Below, piece after piece: positions 1-22,818 of a stretch of DNA of 32,500 nucleotides. The stretch is from the NCBI GenBank assembly GCA_000320545.1, contig ADNK01000969.1, forward strand, positions 15,001-47,500, written 5' to 3'. The position numbers and the translations under genes are program-made. The notes beneath the pieces are model-generated. The model was given only the letters and a program-made list of their open reading frames with translations, did not search any database and was not told where the DNA came from. The DNA comes from Bigelowiella natans CCMP2755 (lineage: Eukaryota > Cercozoa > Chlorarachniophyceae). The stretch's first letter is position 1; each line of letters begins with the position of its first letter.

Positions 1-814
1 AATCTCTAGAAATGGATCTTCGAAAGGGTAAATCCTTCTTATTCATGTAGCACCCCTATGCAACCACAAGAAAGATGATGGCGCAGTCTCACTGCCCTCG
101 GGCAACCACTCATTCCCGAGAGCGAACGCGGGGGTGCGCCTTTGCTCGAAGAAAAACAATCTGCTCCTAATGATCCCCGATGATGTGCAAGATGATACCT
201 GAACCCCCTTTTCGCATAGTCATCCAGCCAGCTGAGAGGGCCGGTAATGTACGCATCAATGCTCACCTTTCGAAAAGAGGGAAATCAGAGTCTACCTTCC
301 TCCTACAACGTGCCATTTCTGCTTATCTTACCAGCTTTCGGTCCGCAGACATTGCCTTCTCTCCCGTTCTATCTTCTTAAGTCAAGTTCTCAGATCACCA
401 CATCGATTCAAATTCTGCTAGAGAGAGAGGGGCGGAGCAGCGTTGCGGGAGCTCAGGAGTGAATTTAGGCAAACTAAGATTATTGTTGCTGTTATTGTTG
501 TCCCTAAAAATCAATTAATATTCGGCATAATATCGAATGTAAACCACACTATTGATGTTTACCTTAAAGTATTGTGTAATTGTTGCCAAAATATTTTAGT
601 TTTTCATGGTAACTTATGCGATCTAATTGCGTTGTAAAATGACCTGTAAACGGTGTGGGGCGGTAGAACCCCCCTTTGTCGGAAACGGACCACGAAACCG
701 TTCATTTTAAGATTAGATATATAAATATACATTCTCATATCACCTATTAAATACTTATAGACAACTTTAAATGTATGTCGCTATGTATAATCGTATGTAT
801 TTTCTCTCTTTCAG
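1..814. other. Left-edge region without a confident gene
   Basis: No reading frame here matches a family I recognise. A short open frame on the + strand near 180-250 (containing EPPFRIVIQPAER) looks protein-like and ends near a possible donor at 242, but its phase does not join the frame that opens at 815. The right part (470-810) is AT-rich and non-coding in appearance. It ends in a pyrimidine-rich tract and CAG at 801-814, a good 3' splice site for the radial spoke gene. It probably holds the 5' end, promoter or 5' UTR intron of that gene. Confidence 0.4.
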
Positions 815-925
815 CACAAAGTCTGCACTCTTAGACTCTTAGATTCAGATTCTCTGTGGTTAGACGTTTCGCTGCACCCAGGAGCTGCTACCTTACCACT
901 GGGGGAGGGCCAGTACGTCGAACCC
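815..925 (+). other. Possible 5' coding extension of the radial spoke gene
   Basis: This stretch is open, in frame with the ATG at 926, for all 37 codons, and directly follows a strong 3' splice site (pyrimidine tract plus CAG ending at 814). Either it is 5' UTR open by chance, or the real N terminus lies in an unseen upstream exon. The translation (it includes SLWLDVSLHPGAA) resembles nothing I recognise. Confidence 0.35.
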
Positions 926-2146
926 ATGTCTGAATCAGGCCGATATGTGTTCGCTTCACAGCCAAAGGCGGTGGGTGGGGCGAGGAACAGAAAGAAGTAC
1001 TACGATGGTCCGCCAAATCTGATCAAGACAAATCCGAACATAATGTTTGACCGGAGGGTTGTCCGAGGCCCCACAACGACCAAGCCGCTGCCCAAATCGT
1101 CCGCTGGAATGCCGCCCCAGTCTAGACAGAATCGCCGTCACGATAAAATGCTCAGAACAGGGGGGGGCGCGAAGACGGGCTCCACCAGCATCGGGAAACT
1201 CCCGACTGCCGCCCAAATCCACGCATCCCTTAAATTTGAGAGGAACCGAGTGGACGTACCCCTCCATTTGTACCTTGAGGAACACGCAAAGCGCGCGGCC
1301 TTCACCAATGAATCTGCACAGACTGATACATTCCTAGATGAACCTCGTCCTGAACCATACATCCCAATGAAAACTGGCCTCGATGCTGGTACCCAGGTTG
1401 ACACCTCTATGGTGTTTGTCTACGACCGTGACGTAAACCCGATATTGGACGTTCTCTGTGGAAAGACTGTGGAACAAGCTCTGATGGAGGTCAGACAAGA
1501 AGAACAATTTCGAGCTCTTCGAGGAAAGCAGCAAGGGTTGCTCGAAAACTTGCGCGTGGAGCAAGATCAGGTCAGGATGCTTGAGCAGAAGGAGAAGAAA
1601 GTATTTGAAGCAAATCAGGCACGACTGAACGAGGCGAGGCAGAAGAAGGAAGAAGAAAGTGAAATTCAGAAGAAATACGTAGCATCCGAGTGCGCGGTAA
1701 CGTTGCTGGATGGACTCGAAGACACAGTATTCAACCAATTAACGGAGACGAAAGAGTTCCAGCATCCTATATCGAGACAAATAAATGAGGACTTCTTGCC
1801 CTGGGTTTTCAATAATTCGCGAGAAAGATTAAAACAACACGAAGCGTCTGAGAAGACTTTACGCGCATTGCTTAAGAGAGTAACGAAGAGGAAAAAGTAT
1901 GTCTTGTTCAGCATGATCGATGCAGACAACAGTGGAAAGAAATATAAAGTAGGGCCAATCCGATTAAGTCCTGACACAACGATAAGAGAATTAATAACTT
2001 GGGCACAGAAGAACATCAAAGATGGAGATATGGTCACATTTTATGATAGAAGATCAGGAGACGCTTTCAGTCCCGAGACAAACGTGTTCTCCATTGGTAC
2101 ACAATTCATCGGTATGAAGTTTAGAAAGAAAAGTAAATCTAAATAA
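926..2146 (+). CDS. RSPH3: Radial spoke protein 3 (RSPH3/RSP3 family)
   Basis: RSP3 is the structural dimer that anchors the radial spoke to axonemal doublet microtubules and works as an A-kinase anchoring protein in cilia and flagella. The 406-residue frame carries the family hallmark NIMFDRRVVRG (residues 38-48). It then has a LYLEE...AQTDTFLD..P...IP.KTG block (about 113-152), GKTVEQALMEV (about 178-188), and a charged coiled coil (about 190-250). The region corresponding to the amphipathic helices that bind RII/DPY-30 domains follows, ending at INEDFLPWV (about 280-295). About 80 residues after this core are not typical of RSP3 and look like a compact beta-rich domain. The gene is a single exon, unlike its neighbours. 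The start at 926 is the first ATG, but the frame stays open back to a CAG acceptor at 812-814, so the protein may begin in an upstream exon. Family assignment is strong. Confidence 0.92.
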   Translation: MSESGRYVFASQPKAVGGARNRKKYYDGPPNLIKTNPNIMFDRRVVRGPTTTKPLPKSSAGMPPQSRQNRRHDKMLRTGGGAKTGSTSIGKLPTAAQIHASLKFERNRVDVPLHLYLEEHAKRAAFTNESAQTDTFLDEPRPEPYIPMKTGLDAGTQVDTSMVFVYDRDVNPILDVLCGKTVEQALMEVRQEEQFRALRGKQQGLLENLRVEQDQVRMLEQKEKKVFEANQARLNEARQKKEEESEIQKKYVASECAVTLLDGLEDTVFNQLTETKEFQHPISRQINEDFLPWVFNNSRERLKQHEASEKTLRALLKRVTKRKKYVLFSMIDADNSGKKYKVGPIRLSPDTTIRELITWAQKNIKDGDMVTFYDRRSGDAFSPETNVFSIGTQFIGMKFRKKSKSK

Positions 2147-2975
2147 ACTTTTCGGTGAAGGAGCAAAGCAAATTCGTGTGATCTAAGATACAATACGGGA
2201 ATTGAAGAGCTTCGGCTAACGTAATCGTCGGTTTATGTCCGAGTCCTCTAAGTGTGCAACGTTCTCAAATAACAGATACTTCCTAGACGCACTAAAAAAT
2301 TAGTGTAAGTGAATCTGTGCAACATGTCAAAGTGCAAGGATGTACTAATAAACTACAAACGAAATATACAGTAAATGTTTAATCTCACAAAGTGCTACTT
2401 GCCCATACTGCGCCATGGCGGCGAGATTATACTCGCCCAGTCATCTAGCTAGCTAGTCATGGACATGATGCTGCATCATATGCTTTATAATATGCGTGCT
2501 CAGCATCTTCTTCCATTGTCAAAAGCCACGTGCGGCGCGTGCACCTCGACGCTCTCTATGACTGTTGTTATTCTTTCATCAAATAAGCGCTTCATGCGCA
2601 AAATGTATATCATGTATGCATGCAATATCGATGACGCGCAGCGGCTATGCTATGTCTATGCGATGTTTGAATGTGTGCAATGTGGTCCCACTTTATGCTT
2701 ATGTAATCAAGTTGCATGTAATAATGTCGTGGTGGCAGCAGCTTTATGAGCGTGGCATCACAGTAGTCAATTATTAGCGCGTGTATGTCCTGCATTGCTT
2801 ATATATTTTATATATTATTAATTAGCTTGCGATATACACGCTGCCTTTCAAAATGACAAATTACACATCAGCAGCACATGCGTTCAGAATAGCTGTTTAA
2901 TTTTATGACTTGCCCAGTGTGCGCAGATCGAATCATCACGCGTCGTCACTTTTACGAAAGTAGCAACATCAATAA
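2147..2975. other. Convergent intergenic region between radial spoke gene and exportin-1
   Basis: Two genes end facing each other here. There is no convincing exon. From about 2440 to 2880 the sequence is free of long microsatellites and rich in short palindromic words: CTAGCTAGCTAG at 2446-2457, GCATGC at 2618-2623, and several TGCATG/CATATG-like words. The other convergent region (21085-21844) has the same character. Confidence 0.6.
2347..2352 (+). promoter_or_regulatory. Possible polyadenylation signal of the radial spoke gene
   Basis: AATAAA lies 201 bases after the TAA stop of the radial spoke gene, on the same strand, at a plausible distance for a 3' UTR. Whether this organism uses the canonical hexamer is unknown. 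Confidence 0.35.
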
Positions 2976-15125
<12,150 letters not shown>

Positions 15126-15546
15126 CTGAGATGACGCACCATTCCCTCATCAGTGTGGAGATGGTTGAAAATGAGTGCATGGTTATTACCCCGCCTCGGT
15201 ATCGAATGCATCCCCGCGTCAACCGAGAATCTGCGCGCTCCGCTCCTGTGTGTGTTAGCCGTGAGCGTTCAGAAACACGATCGATCGAGCTATGCAAAAA
15301 GATGCCAACACAACCTAGTTTAGCACGCAGCAACTGCGCGGAAGAGGAGGAAGAGGACAACGCTCTGATGTATTCGTTATTGTTGCCGAATCTTCCTTGG
15401 CCGCCGACGAAATGTGATGTAGATGATGATGAGAAGTTTGATGACGTCCGTAGAGCGGACTGAAGCAGCAATGGTGCCATCAAGGACGATTTATCTTCTC
15501 CAACCTTACCTGAGTTTAGTGATTTTTCTTAAATGCTCATCATGTA

Positions 15547-15548
<2 letters not shown>

Positions 15549-15593
<45 letters not shown>

Positions 15594-15606
15594 ACACACA
15601 CACACA
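15549..15606. repeat. (AC)n microsatellite
   Basis: Nearly perfect AC run of 58 bases in the divergent intergenic region upstream of exportin-1. Confidence 0.9.
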
Positions 15607-16205
15607 ATGAATATATAAAATTCACAGCATTTTTGCTGGCTGCTGCCGCTTTGCGGTACTCAATCGCATGAACAAACCTGGCCACCATTGAGAATGAGTG
15701 CCCCGCCAAGACGGTAACTTTGTCCGAAGTGATCCTAGCAGGAGGACTGCAAGAAGCGGGAGAGCAGTAGCAGCCCGTGCCCTTATGACCGGAAATCTCG
15801 AACATGGGCAGCACTCTTGTCTTGCTCGCTTCTGCTCTAAGCTTTGCTCGTCTACACTGTCGCCTCCGAGCTCATGGTAGCACCCAACCATTCGTCGGTT
15901 CCTAGCCCGATCATGCGACTCCACCACCTCCTCCATCTCGAAGCCAACGCCGCGGACGGAGTTGGGAAAGCTTCTTCTTCTTCCTCTCTTCTTAGTCTTC
16001 TCCTTCCCTGCAATGTCTCGGGTGGAGAACCGACGAAGCTGGTGCGCGCAGGTGGTGGTGGCTACTGATTCTTCTTCTGCTCCTTCCTCCTCACAGCTCT
16101 CACAGCTCGCACACTACACACAGCTCACTCACTCACTCCTCGGAGAGGGAGAGCTCCACACTCTCATCACAATCACCATCATTATCAGTGCGACTACTAA
16201 TCCCC

Positions 16206-16229
16206 AATCCCGGCAAGAAAACCGGGATT
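16206..16229. repeat. Perfect inverted repeat in the divergent promoter region
   Basis: AATCCCGG and its exact reverse complement CCGGGATT flank an 8-base A-rich loop. Related words (ACCGGGA just after, GGGAGATTTTCCC at about 16340) occur nearby. It lies about 365 bases upstream of the secreted-protein ATG, so it could be a protein-binding palindrome or a hairpin in a 5' UTR. Function is not known. Confidence 0.4.
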
Positions 16230-16590
16230 TTACCGGGACGATCTTTGGTAATTCCACCAACATCCATCCGTCGTCACTGCTCCCGCGCGATATCTTTTGG
16301 AGGCCGCGGCGAAACACCTGCGATTTCTGGGCGGTGCAGGGAGATTTTCCCGTGTCGCAGGACAGAAATGAGTGGTAATTTCCGCACCGACGAGTTTTCG
16401 CAACAATTCCACAGCCGTTGAGTAGCAGTGTGAGCGATGTGCTGAAGTGTGTGTCTGGGTGCTCGGAGTTGTTTGCAGGAGGAGAGAGAGCGAACTGCCG
16501 CGACGACGTTCATATTTCCGACTACTGGCGAGCAGGCAGGGGGGTGGGTAGAGCTTCCGTTACTGACGATGGCGGAGCTGGTGTAGATCG

Positions 16591-17147
16591 ATGAAGCATG
16601 TTTGCGTTGTGTCCCTTGCTCTCCTGCTCGCGACGTGCTGCTCTGGGGCAACGACGGCATCGGGGCTGCTCCAGGACTCTGTGCAGCAGCGGCAAATGGA
16701 GGGGGCTCGACAGGGTGAGTCACTTTTCCAGCACACTCGTTGTTTTGAGATAGATGATTGCACGTTTAATATTTCATGCTGGCGAACCCAGTGATCAGAG
16801 CTCGGTTGGAAAACTTGCACGGGGAGGAGGAGGAGGAGGAGGAGCGTGGCCATCGCCGTCGAGCTGAGCAGCAGCCAGCTATGTTCAGCCAGGATGAGGA
16901 GGAGGAGGATGACGACGAAGAAGAAGAAGAAAATGAAAACGATTACTCTAGCTTCTGTCCTGATGATGATATGGATGTAGAGGGAGGAGTGACGACACGC
17001 ATTGACAAGAAAGGCCCTGCCTCCTCGCCAAAAACCATACGACTTGGGTAGTACGTTAGTAAGGAATGAGTAAGTAGGTAGTAGCAAGGACCAGCCGTTT
17101 CACCACATCTACAGAATATTGCCGATGGTAATCCACAAGTTCTCTCT

Positions 17148-17190
<43 letters not shown>

Positions 17191-18760
17191 TTTTCCTCTA
17201 TCTCTATGCGCTGCTGTGATAGGCCTAAGGGGAAGAGTGTTGCGGACATCTACGGCCTGCGAGTTAACAAGTCTGCGGTAGCTGTGAAAGTGTACAATGA
17301 TAGTTTGGTAAGAACGACAAACGCACTTAACAACAACCAATGTTCTGATGAATCATGCGTGGTGAGATCTTCGAGGCCGCCTTAAGTATGTACGCACACT
17401 CTAATTAGGAGTATTTCCTAAAGAATTACCGTGACATTGATCTTGGTTTTCTACGGCCTGAAAAATCCATCGATGAGATCCTCAAACAAGTTCCGTTTCC
17501 ATCCGGTAAGTAGTGATGATGATGATGATAAGATGATGATGATGATGAGCCCATTTAAGAACAAAAGGGTGGGGATGCGTTGACAGAATATCGTTCGGCA
17601 GTTGAAAGCTCTCTTGTACCAACATCATCATCATTCCTCAAGACTGAAATACACTGATGAATGCTGGAAGTATTGGATCATTTCGAGATCGATTCCATCA
17701 TCACTTAAAAGGAACAGAGCGTCGTCGTAGTAGTTTTTCCTTTGCTTTACATTGTCACCCTGGAAATATAAAACATGATGAATCAACCAATATTAGGGCC
17801 GAATGCTACACAAAACAGGATCGACTACCACGAATTTCTCCTAATTTGGGCAAAGGTGAGGGCGGGGGCAAAATGATGATGAAAACATGGAGATATGTCA
17901 CACTCTTGCTGGTCATTCTCTCTCCATCCTCCTCCTCCTCACTATTTCCTGCTTGCTCATAAATTAAACAAGAATGAGATCCAGATGTCGCGAGGCCGAG
18001 GACAAATTGGGCGCACAAAAGAATGGGAGTCGACAATCAGCAACCTCACATCCAAAGTAGCGATGTTTTTGCATTCGAATTTTATGTGGAGAACGCGAAG
18101 ATCATCGGGAATAGAAGCTGAGAATAATTCATGAAAAATTGGCAGATTTACGAGCTAAAAGGAATCGTTGAGCCGAAGAATAAAAAGTTGGAGGACCTCA
18201 CGGGTGCTGCTGATAGTAGTAGTAGTAGTAGTAGTAGTCGTCGTCGTCGTAATAGAAGGAGGAGGAGGAGTAGCAGCGGCAGTATAGTGTACATATTATA
18301 GTGTGCATACATGTTAGTTGCTCTGCGCGTACACGTGTTATAAACATCATTGTAGATGATGATGATTGGTGATGATTGGTGATGATTGGTGATTTGTCTG
18401 TCGACAGCGGCTGAGCTGATAGCGATTCCAACGAAGGCGCAAAAGAACATAGAGACGATTCAGAAGATCCTCAACAATGAAACCCTTCGGCAAAGGTCTC
18501 ATCACACACACACACACACACGCACACATAAATGCACACTTAGTTTCTTAACAGAAATTATTTTCAAGCTCATTGTCAATAATGCAGAGTTTGTATTTTG
18601 GCTGTTGTCTCCCCCAACGCACATTTCTACCACATCTTAGATACGCAGAAGCAACTTCTGCATTGCCGCAAATGCCAAGGTAGTAGTGTGATATGCATGA
18701 TCACTGCGTTTGGGAGAATCATCCTTTCACTTTCCATTTTCTCAAACATAAGACGTCAGA

Positions 18761-18800
<40 letters not shown>

Positions 18801-19383
18801 CTCGCTCTCGCTCTCGCTCCCTCCCTGCCTCCCTCCTCCTCTACTCTTTCCAGGATATATGCCCCCCTTCGACCGAAGATCTTCCGTCGGGAACAAATCA
18901 ACACCACGCATTTGATTGTCAACCAAAGTAGTAAGATTTGACGATTCTATCCACTCCGCCTCAAAATTGAAACATTGAGCCATGGAATATGAGAATGAAT
19001 GAACGAATGATGATGATGATGATGATGACGACGACGACGATTGCTACCCGAGGTGGAGGGATTCACGCCCTCTTTCTTTCCTTTGTCTCTGATCATTAAT
19101 TTGCCGGAAAACATCGTATAAACATAGCATGGGATAGCCCGTGGTGCCCCTATCTGCATCAACTCATGAAGAAGGATTCGCGCAGGTCAGATGATGATGG
19201 TGAGGATGATGATGACGACGATGACATTTCCTAGCCACCGGCTCGCTGAGTGTGTGTGTGTGTGTGTGTGTGTGTATGTATCTTTCCAAAATAAATTCAG
19301 GTGGTTTCGCCCCAATTGCAGCATTTGTGCGAAATGCATCTGGGATAGCAGAACTGATGAGGAAATTGCACGGGTAGTAAGTC

Positions 19384-19416
<33 letters not shown>

Positions 19417-19732
19417 CTGTAATAGTAGCAGTAGTTGCTGCTCTTTCTTTCTCTCAATATAGATGGTAGTTTGTTCAAAATGATAATTCGACCCAAAAAA
19501 AAAGCATTCTCGGGATCGCACTGAAAACATCGGTGATTTTTGTCCGAGGGTAGCCGTCGTGAAGTACACTTGCCCGTTTTTTCCAGCATCAGAACGTTGC
19601 ATCCTCTTCTTCTAAATGCTTCTGATGTTTCCCCCCATCCGTCCTCGTACACCCCAAAGAACGAGCCTCCTTTCGCATACCATTGCCGGTGCTTCATGGT
19701 CTGCCGACGATGCTACATGCCACGGTACTACG

Positions 19733-19771
<39 letters not shown>

Positions 19772-20561
19772 TGTATTATGTAGAAGAATACGATTGTGAG
19801 TCGAAATCACAAGCCCCTGAGGTAATCGCTACTATCACTACCACTACGTGGGGTTCTAGTTGCACGATCTCTTCGATCGGAAATGCATGTAGGTTCGTTG
19901 GGTTGTTATATTCATATTAAGTCTTGTTTGCTGCTGCTGCTGCTCAGATGGATCAAGGCAGCCAGTCGATTCCCTGTCATCAAGTAAGGAGAAGTAGCTT
20001 TGCTATGATGATGATGATGATAACACACCCAACGCACACACGTACATACGCAATAAATACGTGTGAATACGACATTCAGGTGTGTATTGTTGGAGGATGT
20101 GCATTGTTTCCTACTCCTTTTTGTTTCGTTTTGTTCTGAAAAAAAATCTTTGTGCGGTTGCTGCGTGTACAAAACACGTCAGACACCGGCGGCGAACAGC
20201 AAAGAAGAGAAAGCTAAAATTCGATGCTTCTTGGGTGAAGGTCATCGCTAAAAATGGAGATAAACAGATTCGCAACATTGCCATGCCAGCATCATCCTCG
20301 TTATCCTCGTCTCATCATCATCATCATCATCACCGTCATTGTTATCACCGCTGTCGTCATCTTAGTCTTCCATGCACCCGTCTTGCACTATTTTGCACTC
20401 ACCATCACCGTAAAAGGCCAAGCTCGATGGAAACTTAAACGACAGCGACATTAGGGATGATGTCATGTATCAGTCGGAATTTATGGCCAACTTTCGACGT
20501 GAGGAGTAGTAGTAGTAGCAGCAGTAGTAGTAGTAGGAGTAGTAGTAGTATCTTTGTGTCT

Positions 20562-20614
<53 letters not shown>

Positions 20615-20633
20615 GATACTATGCACAATTATA

Positions 20634-20702
<69 letters not shown>

Positions 20703-21084
20703 GTCAAACCATTTGCAGATGACCTCGATCAATATGGGAAGAAAGCAAGGGGGTACTACGACAAAAATGAGCTGTCGCCAACCACGCGGAGAAAGGATAG
20801 AGGTAACAGCATCTTCCTACTTCTTCTTAACAACAACATCTTCCTACTTCTTAACCGTGAGTCGCTGCTCATCATCGTTCCATGCAACAGCCTCTGAGTC
20901 TTGAAGTGGTTCTTGTTCTTTCCTCTTATCAGGAGCGGCGAAGAAAGCACTGTTGGACAGTTTCCGGAAAACGTCGATGGGCATCAAAGAGAAAGGGAAT
21001 ATTCGACGAAGCCGACAGTATGATCCTCAAATAGGAGGGGATGGCTGCGTTCAACCGAAGTACACTGCCAAGCTGGCGGATTAA
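16591..21084 (+). CDS. Unrecognised secreted/lumenal glycoprotein, 18-exon model
   Basis: I do not recognise this family. Exons: 16591-16714, 16792-17047, 17223-17307, 17409-17505, 17688-17855, 17979-18085, 18146-18203, 18408-18495, 18641-18679, 18854-18927, 19301-19373, 19554-19737, 19784-19821, 19948-19983, 20183-20234, 20417-20498, 20719-20802, 20933-21084. Phases close exactly to 598 codons plus TAA. The N terminus is a classic signal peptide (MKHVCVVSLALLLATCCSGA). A strongly acidic Glu/Asp tract covers about residues 55-100, followed by folded-looking sequence. Potential N-glycosylation sequons include NKS, NDS, NET, NTT, NQS and NAS twice. A Cys cluster (HCRCFMVCRRC) lies in exon 12, and the C-terminal third is basic (TAKKRKLK, TTRRKDRG). 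No second membrane span is evident. A secreted, ER or vacuolar location is inferred. Most borders have good consensus; exons 5, 6, 12, 15 and 16 are the least certain. Confidence 0.7.
18764..18818. repeat. (CT)n and (CTCG)-like repeat
   Basis: CT units followed by CTCGCT units, ending 35 bases before the acceptor of the exon at 18854. It probably serves as an extended polypyrimidine tract. Confidence 0.85.
20566..20700. repeat. Compound (TA)n, (CT)n, (GT)n microsatellite
   Basis: TA run (20566-20608), short spacer, CT run (20637-20666), then GT run (20667-20700), filling most of the 220-base intron between the exons ending 20498 and starting 20719. Confidence 0.9.
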
Positions 21085-21844
21085 CTCGGGACAAAAACGC
21101 GTGATGTGCACGCAATGTGGCGCCTTCTTGTGGTAAGGAGAAGAAGAAGCAATGAATGAGCTGGGTGGCATTCATGACGCGCGTTAAGTTTCATCATGAT
21201 TGTCAATGATGAACCGTGGTTGACCGGCGAGACAATTTGGCTGCATAGCAGCGCGTTGACGTGGCAGTGCTGCTGGACCACGCTAGCACGCGCCCAAACT
21301 AGCTAGCAAGCTACACGAATCGCCAAGCTGCCACACAGCTAGACAGCAAAATGATGGTTGCTAGATCATTGAAGCTGTGGTCATGATGCTAGCATGCATG
21401 CATGCCAACTAGCTGAGGATCGCGACATGCCAACATGCATCTACAAACACATGCAACATCGCAATGTGTCAAAACGCCTTTGAATTCCATGCTTAGAACT
21501 GCCATGTTAATGCACGAAGGACACGCACAGCGCACAGCCATGAGGCGGATGATCTAGATATACGCGCGTCGCTAGACAATGAGCCAAGCGAGAATCAACG
21601 AGACGAGATCCATAACACACACGCGCATCGCGGGCGCTGTGTAGCATCGTACATATCCCTTGCATACTACATATTTTATTGATTGACATCATACAATGCA
21701 TAATGATTAGCCATTTTTGCGCTTGAAACTTGGATAGTTGCTAGCTACAAAAATCTAGACGGAAAGTAGAATAAATACATATCCCGGTTGGAGAAAGTCG
21801 AGCTGCATGATGCAACTTGGCTTCCAACTAGCTCGGCGTGTTGA
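21085..21844. other. Convergent intergenic region between secreted-protein gene and aquaporin
   Basis: There is no exon-like sequence. The region is free of long microsatellites and packed with short self-complementary words: ACTAGCTAGC near 21299, GCTAGCATGCATGCATGC near 21390, TTGCTAGCTA near 21736, and others. This resembles the other convergent region at 2440-2880. The 3' ends of both flanking genes must be processed here. Confidence 0.6.
21675..21680 (-). promoter_or_regulatory. Possible polyadenylation signal of the aquaporin gene
   Basis: On the minus strand this reads AATAAA, 165 bases after the aquaporin TAG stop. The position is plausible, but signal usage in this organism is unknown. 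Confidence 0.3.
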
Positions 21845-22093
21845 CTAGGCGTTAGTAGTTGCACCAGGTATCTCCGAGAAAGCATCCTTATTTCCATGGG
21901 TAATTGTGAAGACTCCTGCGGCTGCGAGTGCTCCGATCACCTGCAAAATCGCGTCTCAATATATAAATATAAATATATATATGGTACATATGTGAATATG
22001 ATATGAACGCCCGACAAAGCTAATCATCTATATTCCACTTACTACTCTTCGTAAAAAGGCTGCCACATCATTGCAGATATTCTCGACACATCC

Positions 22094-22124
<31 letters not shown>

Positions 22125-22781
22125 TACGCAGAAAACCTACTCCTCACAAGCGGCGCTGCTACTGTACGATTCCTTCATTCATTCACTCCTATATTACCGG
22201 TGCGATCCAGTACAGCCAGAAGTCCATGAAATCCCCCGCGAGGAAGGGCAACGTAGTCCCAACAGCCGGGTTGAAAGCCCCGCCAGATACGCCTCCAGCA
22301 AGGGTGATAAGAGCAAAGACAACCATGCCGATGGCCAGCCCATAGAAGGAATTCTCCCCATCATCTTCACCAAACTGCAGCTCTTTCTTGGAAGGCCCCA
22401 CGGATGTGTGGAAAACAGTGAGCACAAGAGCGAAGGTTCCGAGCATTTCCAGTAGAAGTGCGGCTGGAATCGAAGCGGCGCCGCCTGCGATGGTGGGGTA
22501 CCCCATTCTCCAACCCATTAAGAATCGAGCGACCTGGGTGGTAGTAGCAAGTAGTACACGAGGGGGGGGGTTAGGGTTGTTTTTCGATGTTGTCGGTGCT
22601 GGAAGTGTTCGCTTCGGTTTGATCCGTTCAGTAGTTTATATACAACGGATATTAGTGCTCTTTGATTTTTTACTAGAGTTTCATGACCATATGTGTACAC
22701 ACACACACACACATACACACACACACACACACACGCAAACACTTGGATATCTATGATTGTGTATTTCGGTGTTGAGTGTGT

Positions 22782-22818
<37 letters not shown>

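Larger units (their letters stand above)
15126..16590. other. Divergent intergenic region, probable shared promoter
   Basis: Exportin-1 leaves to the left and the secreted-protein gene to the right, so both promoters should lie here. It contains an AC dinucleotide tract (15549-15606) and a perfect 8-bp inverted repeat at 16206-16229. Minus-strand open frames at about 15936-15700 begin with a good ATG (MEEVVESHDRA...) but match no family and lack a clear splice partner. They may be 5' UTR, an extra N-terminal exon of exportin-1, or chance. Confidence 0.45.

Noticed and set aside
18598-18680. Cys-containing frame (LLHCRKCQ) as an alternative reading of the exon 18641-18679
   Set aside because: It needs a different incoming phase; the reading YAEATSALPQMP keeps phase with both neighbouring exons.
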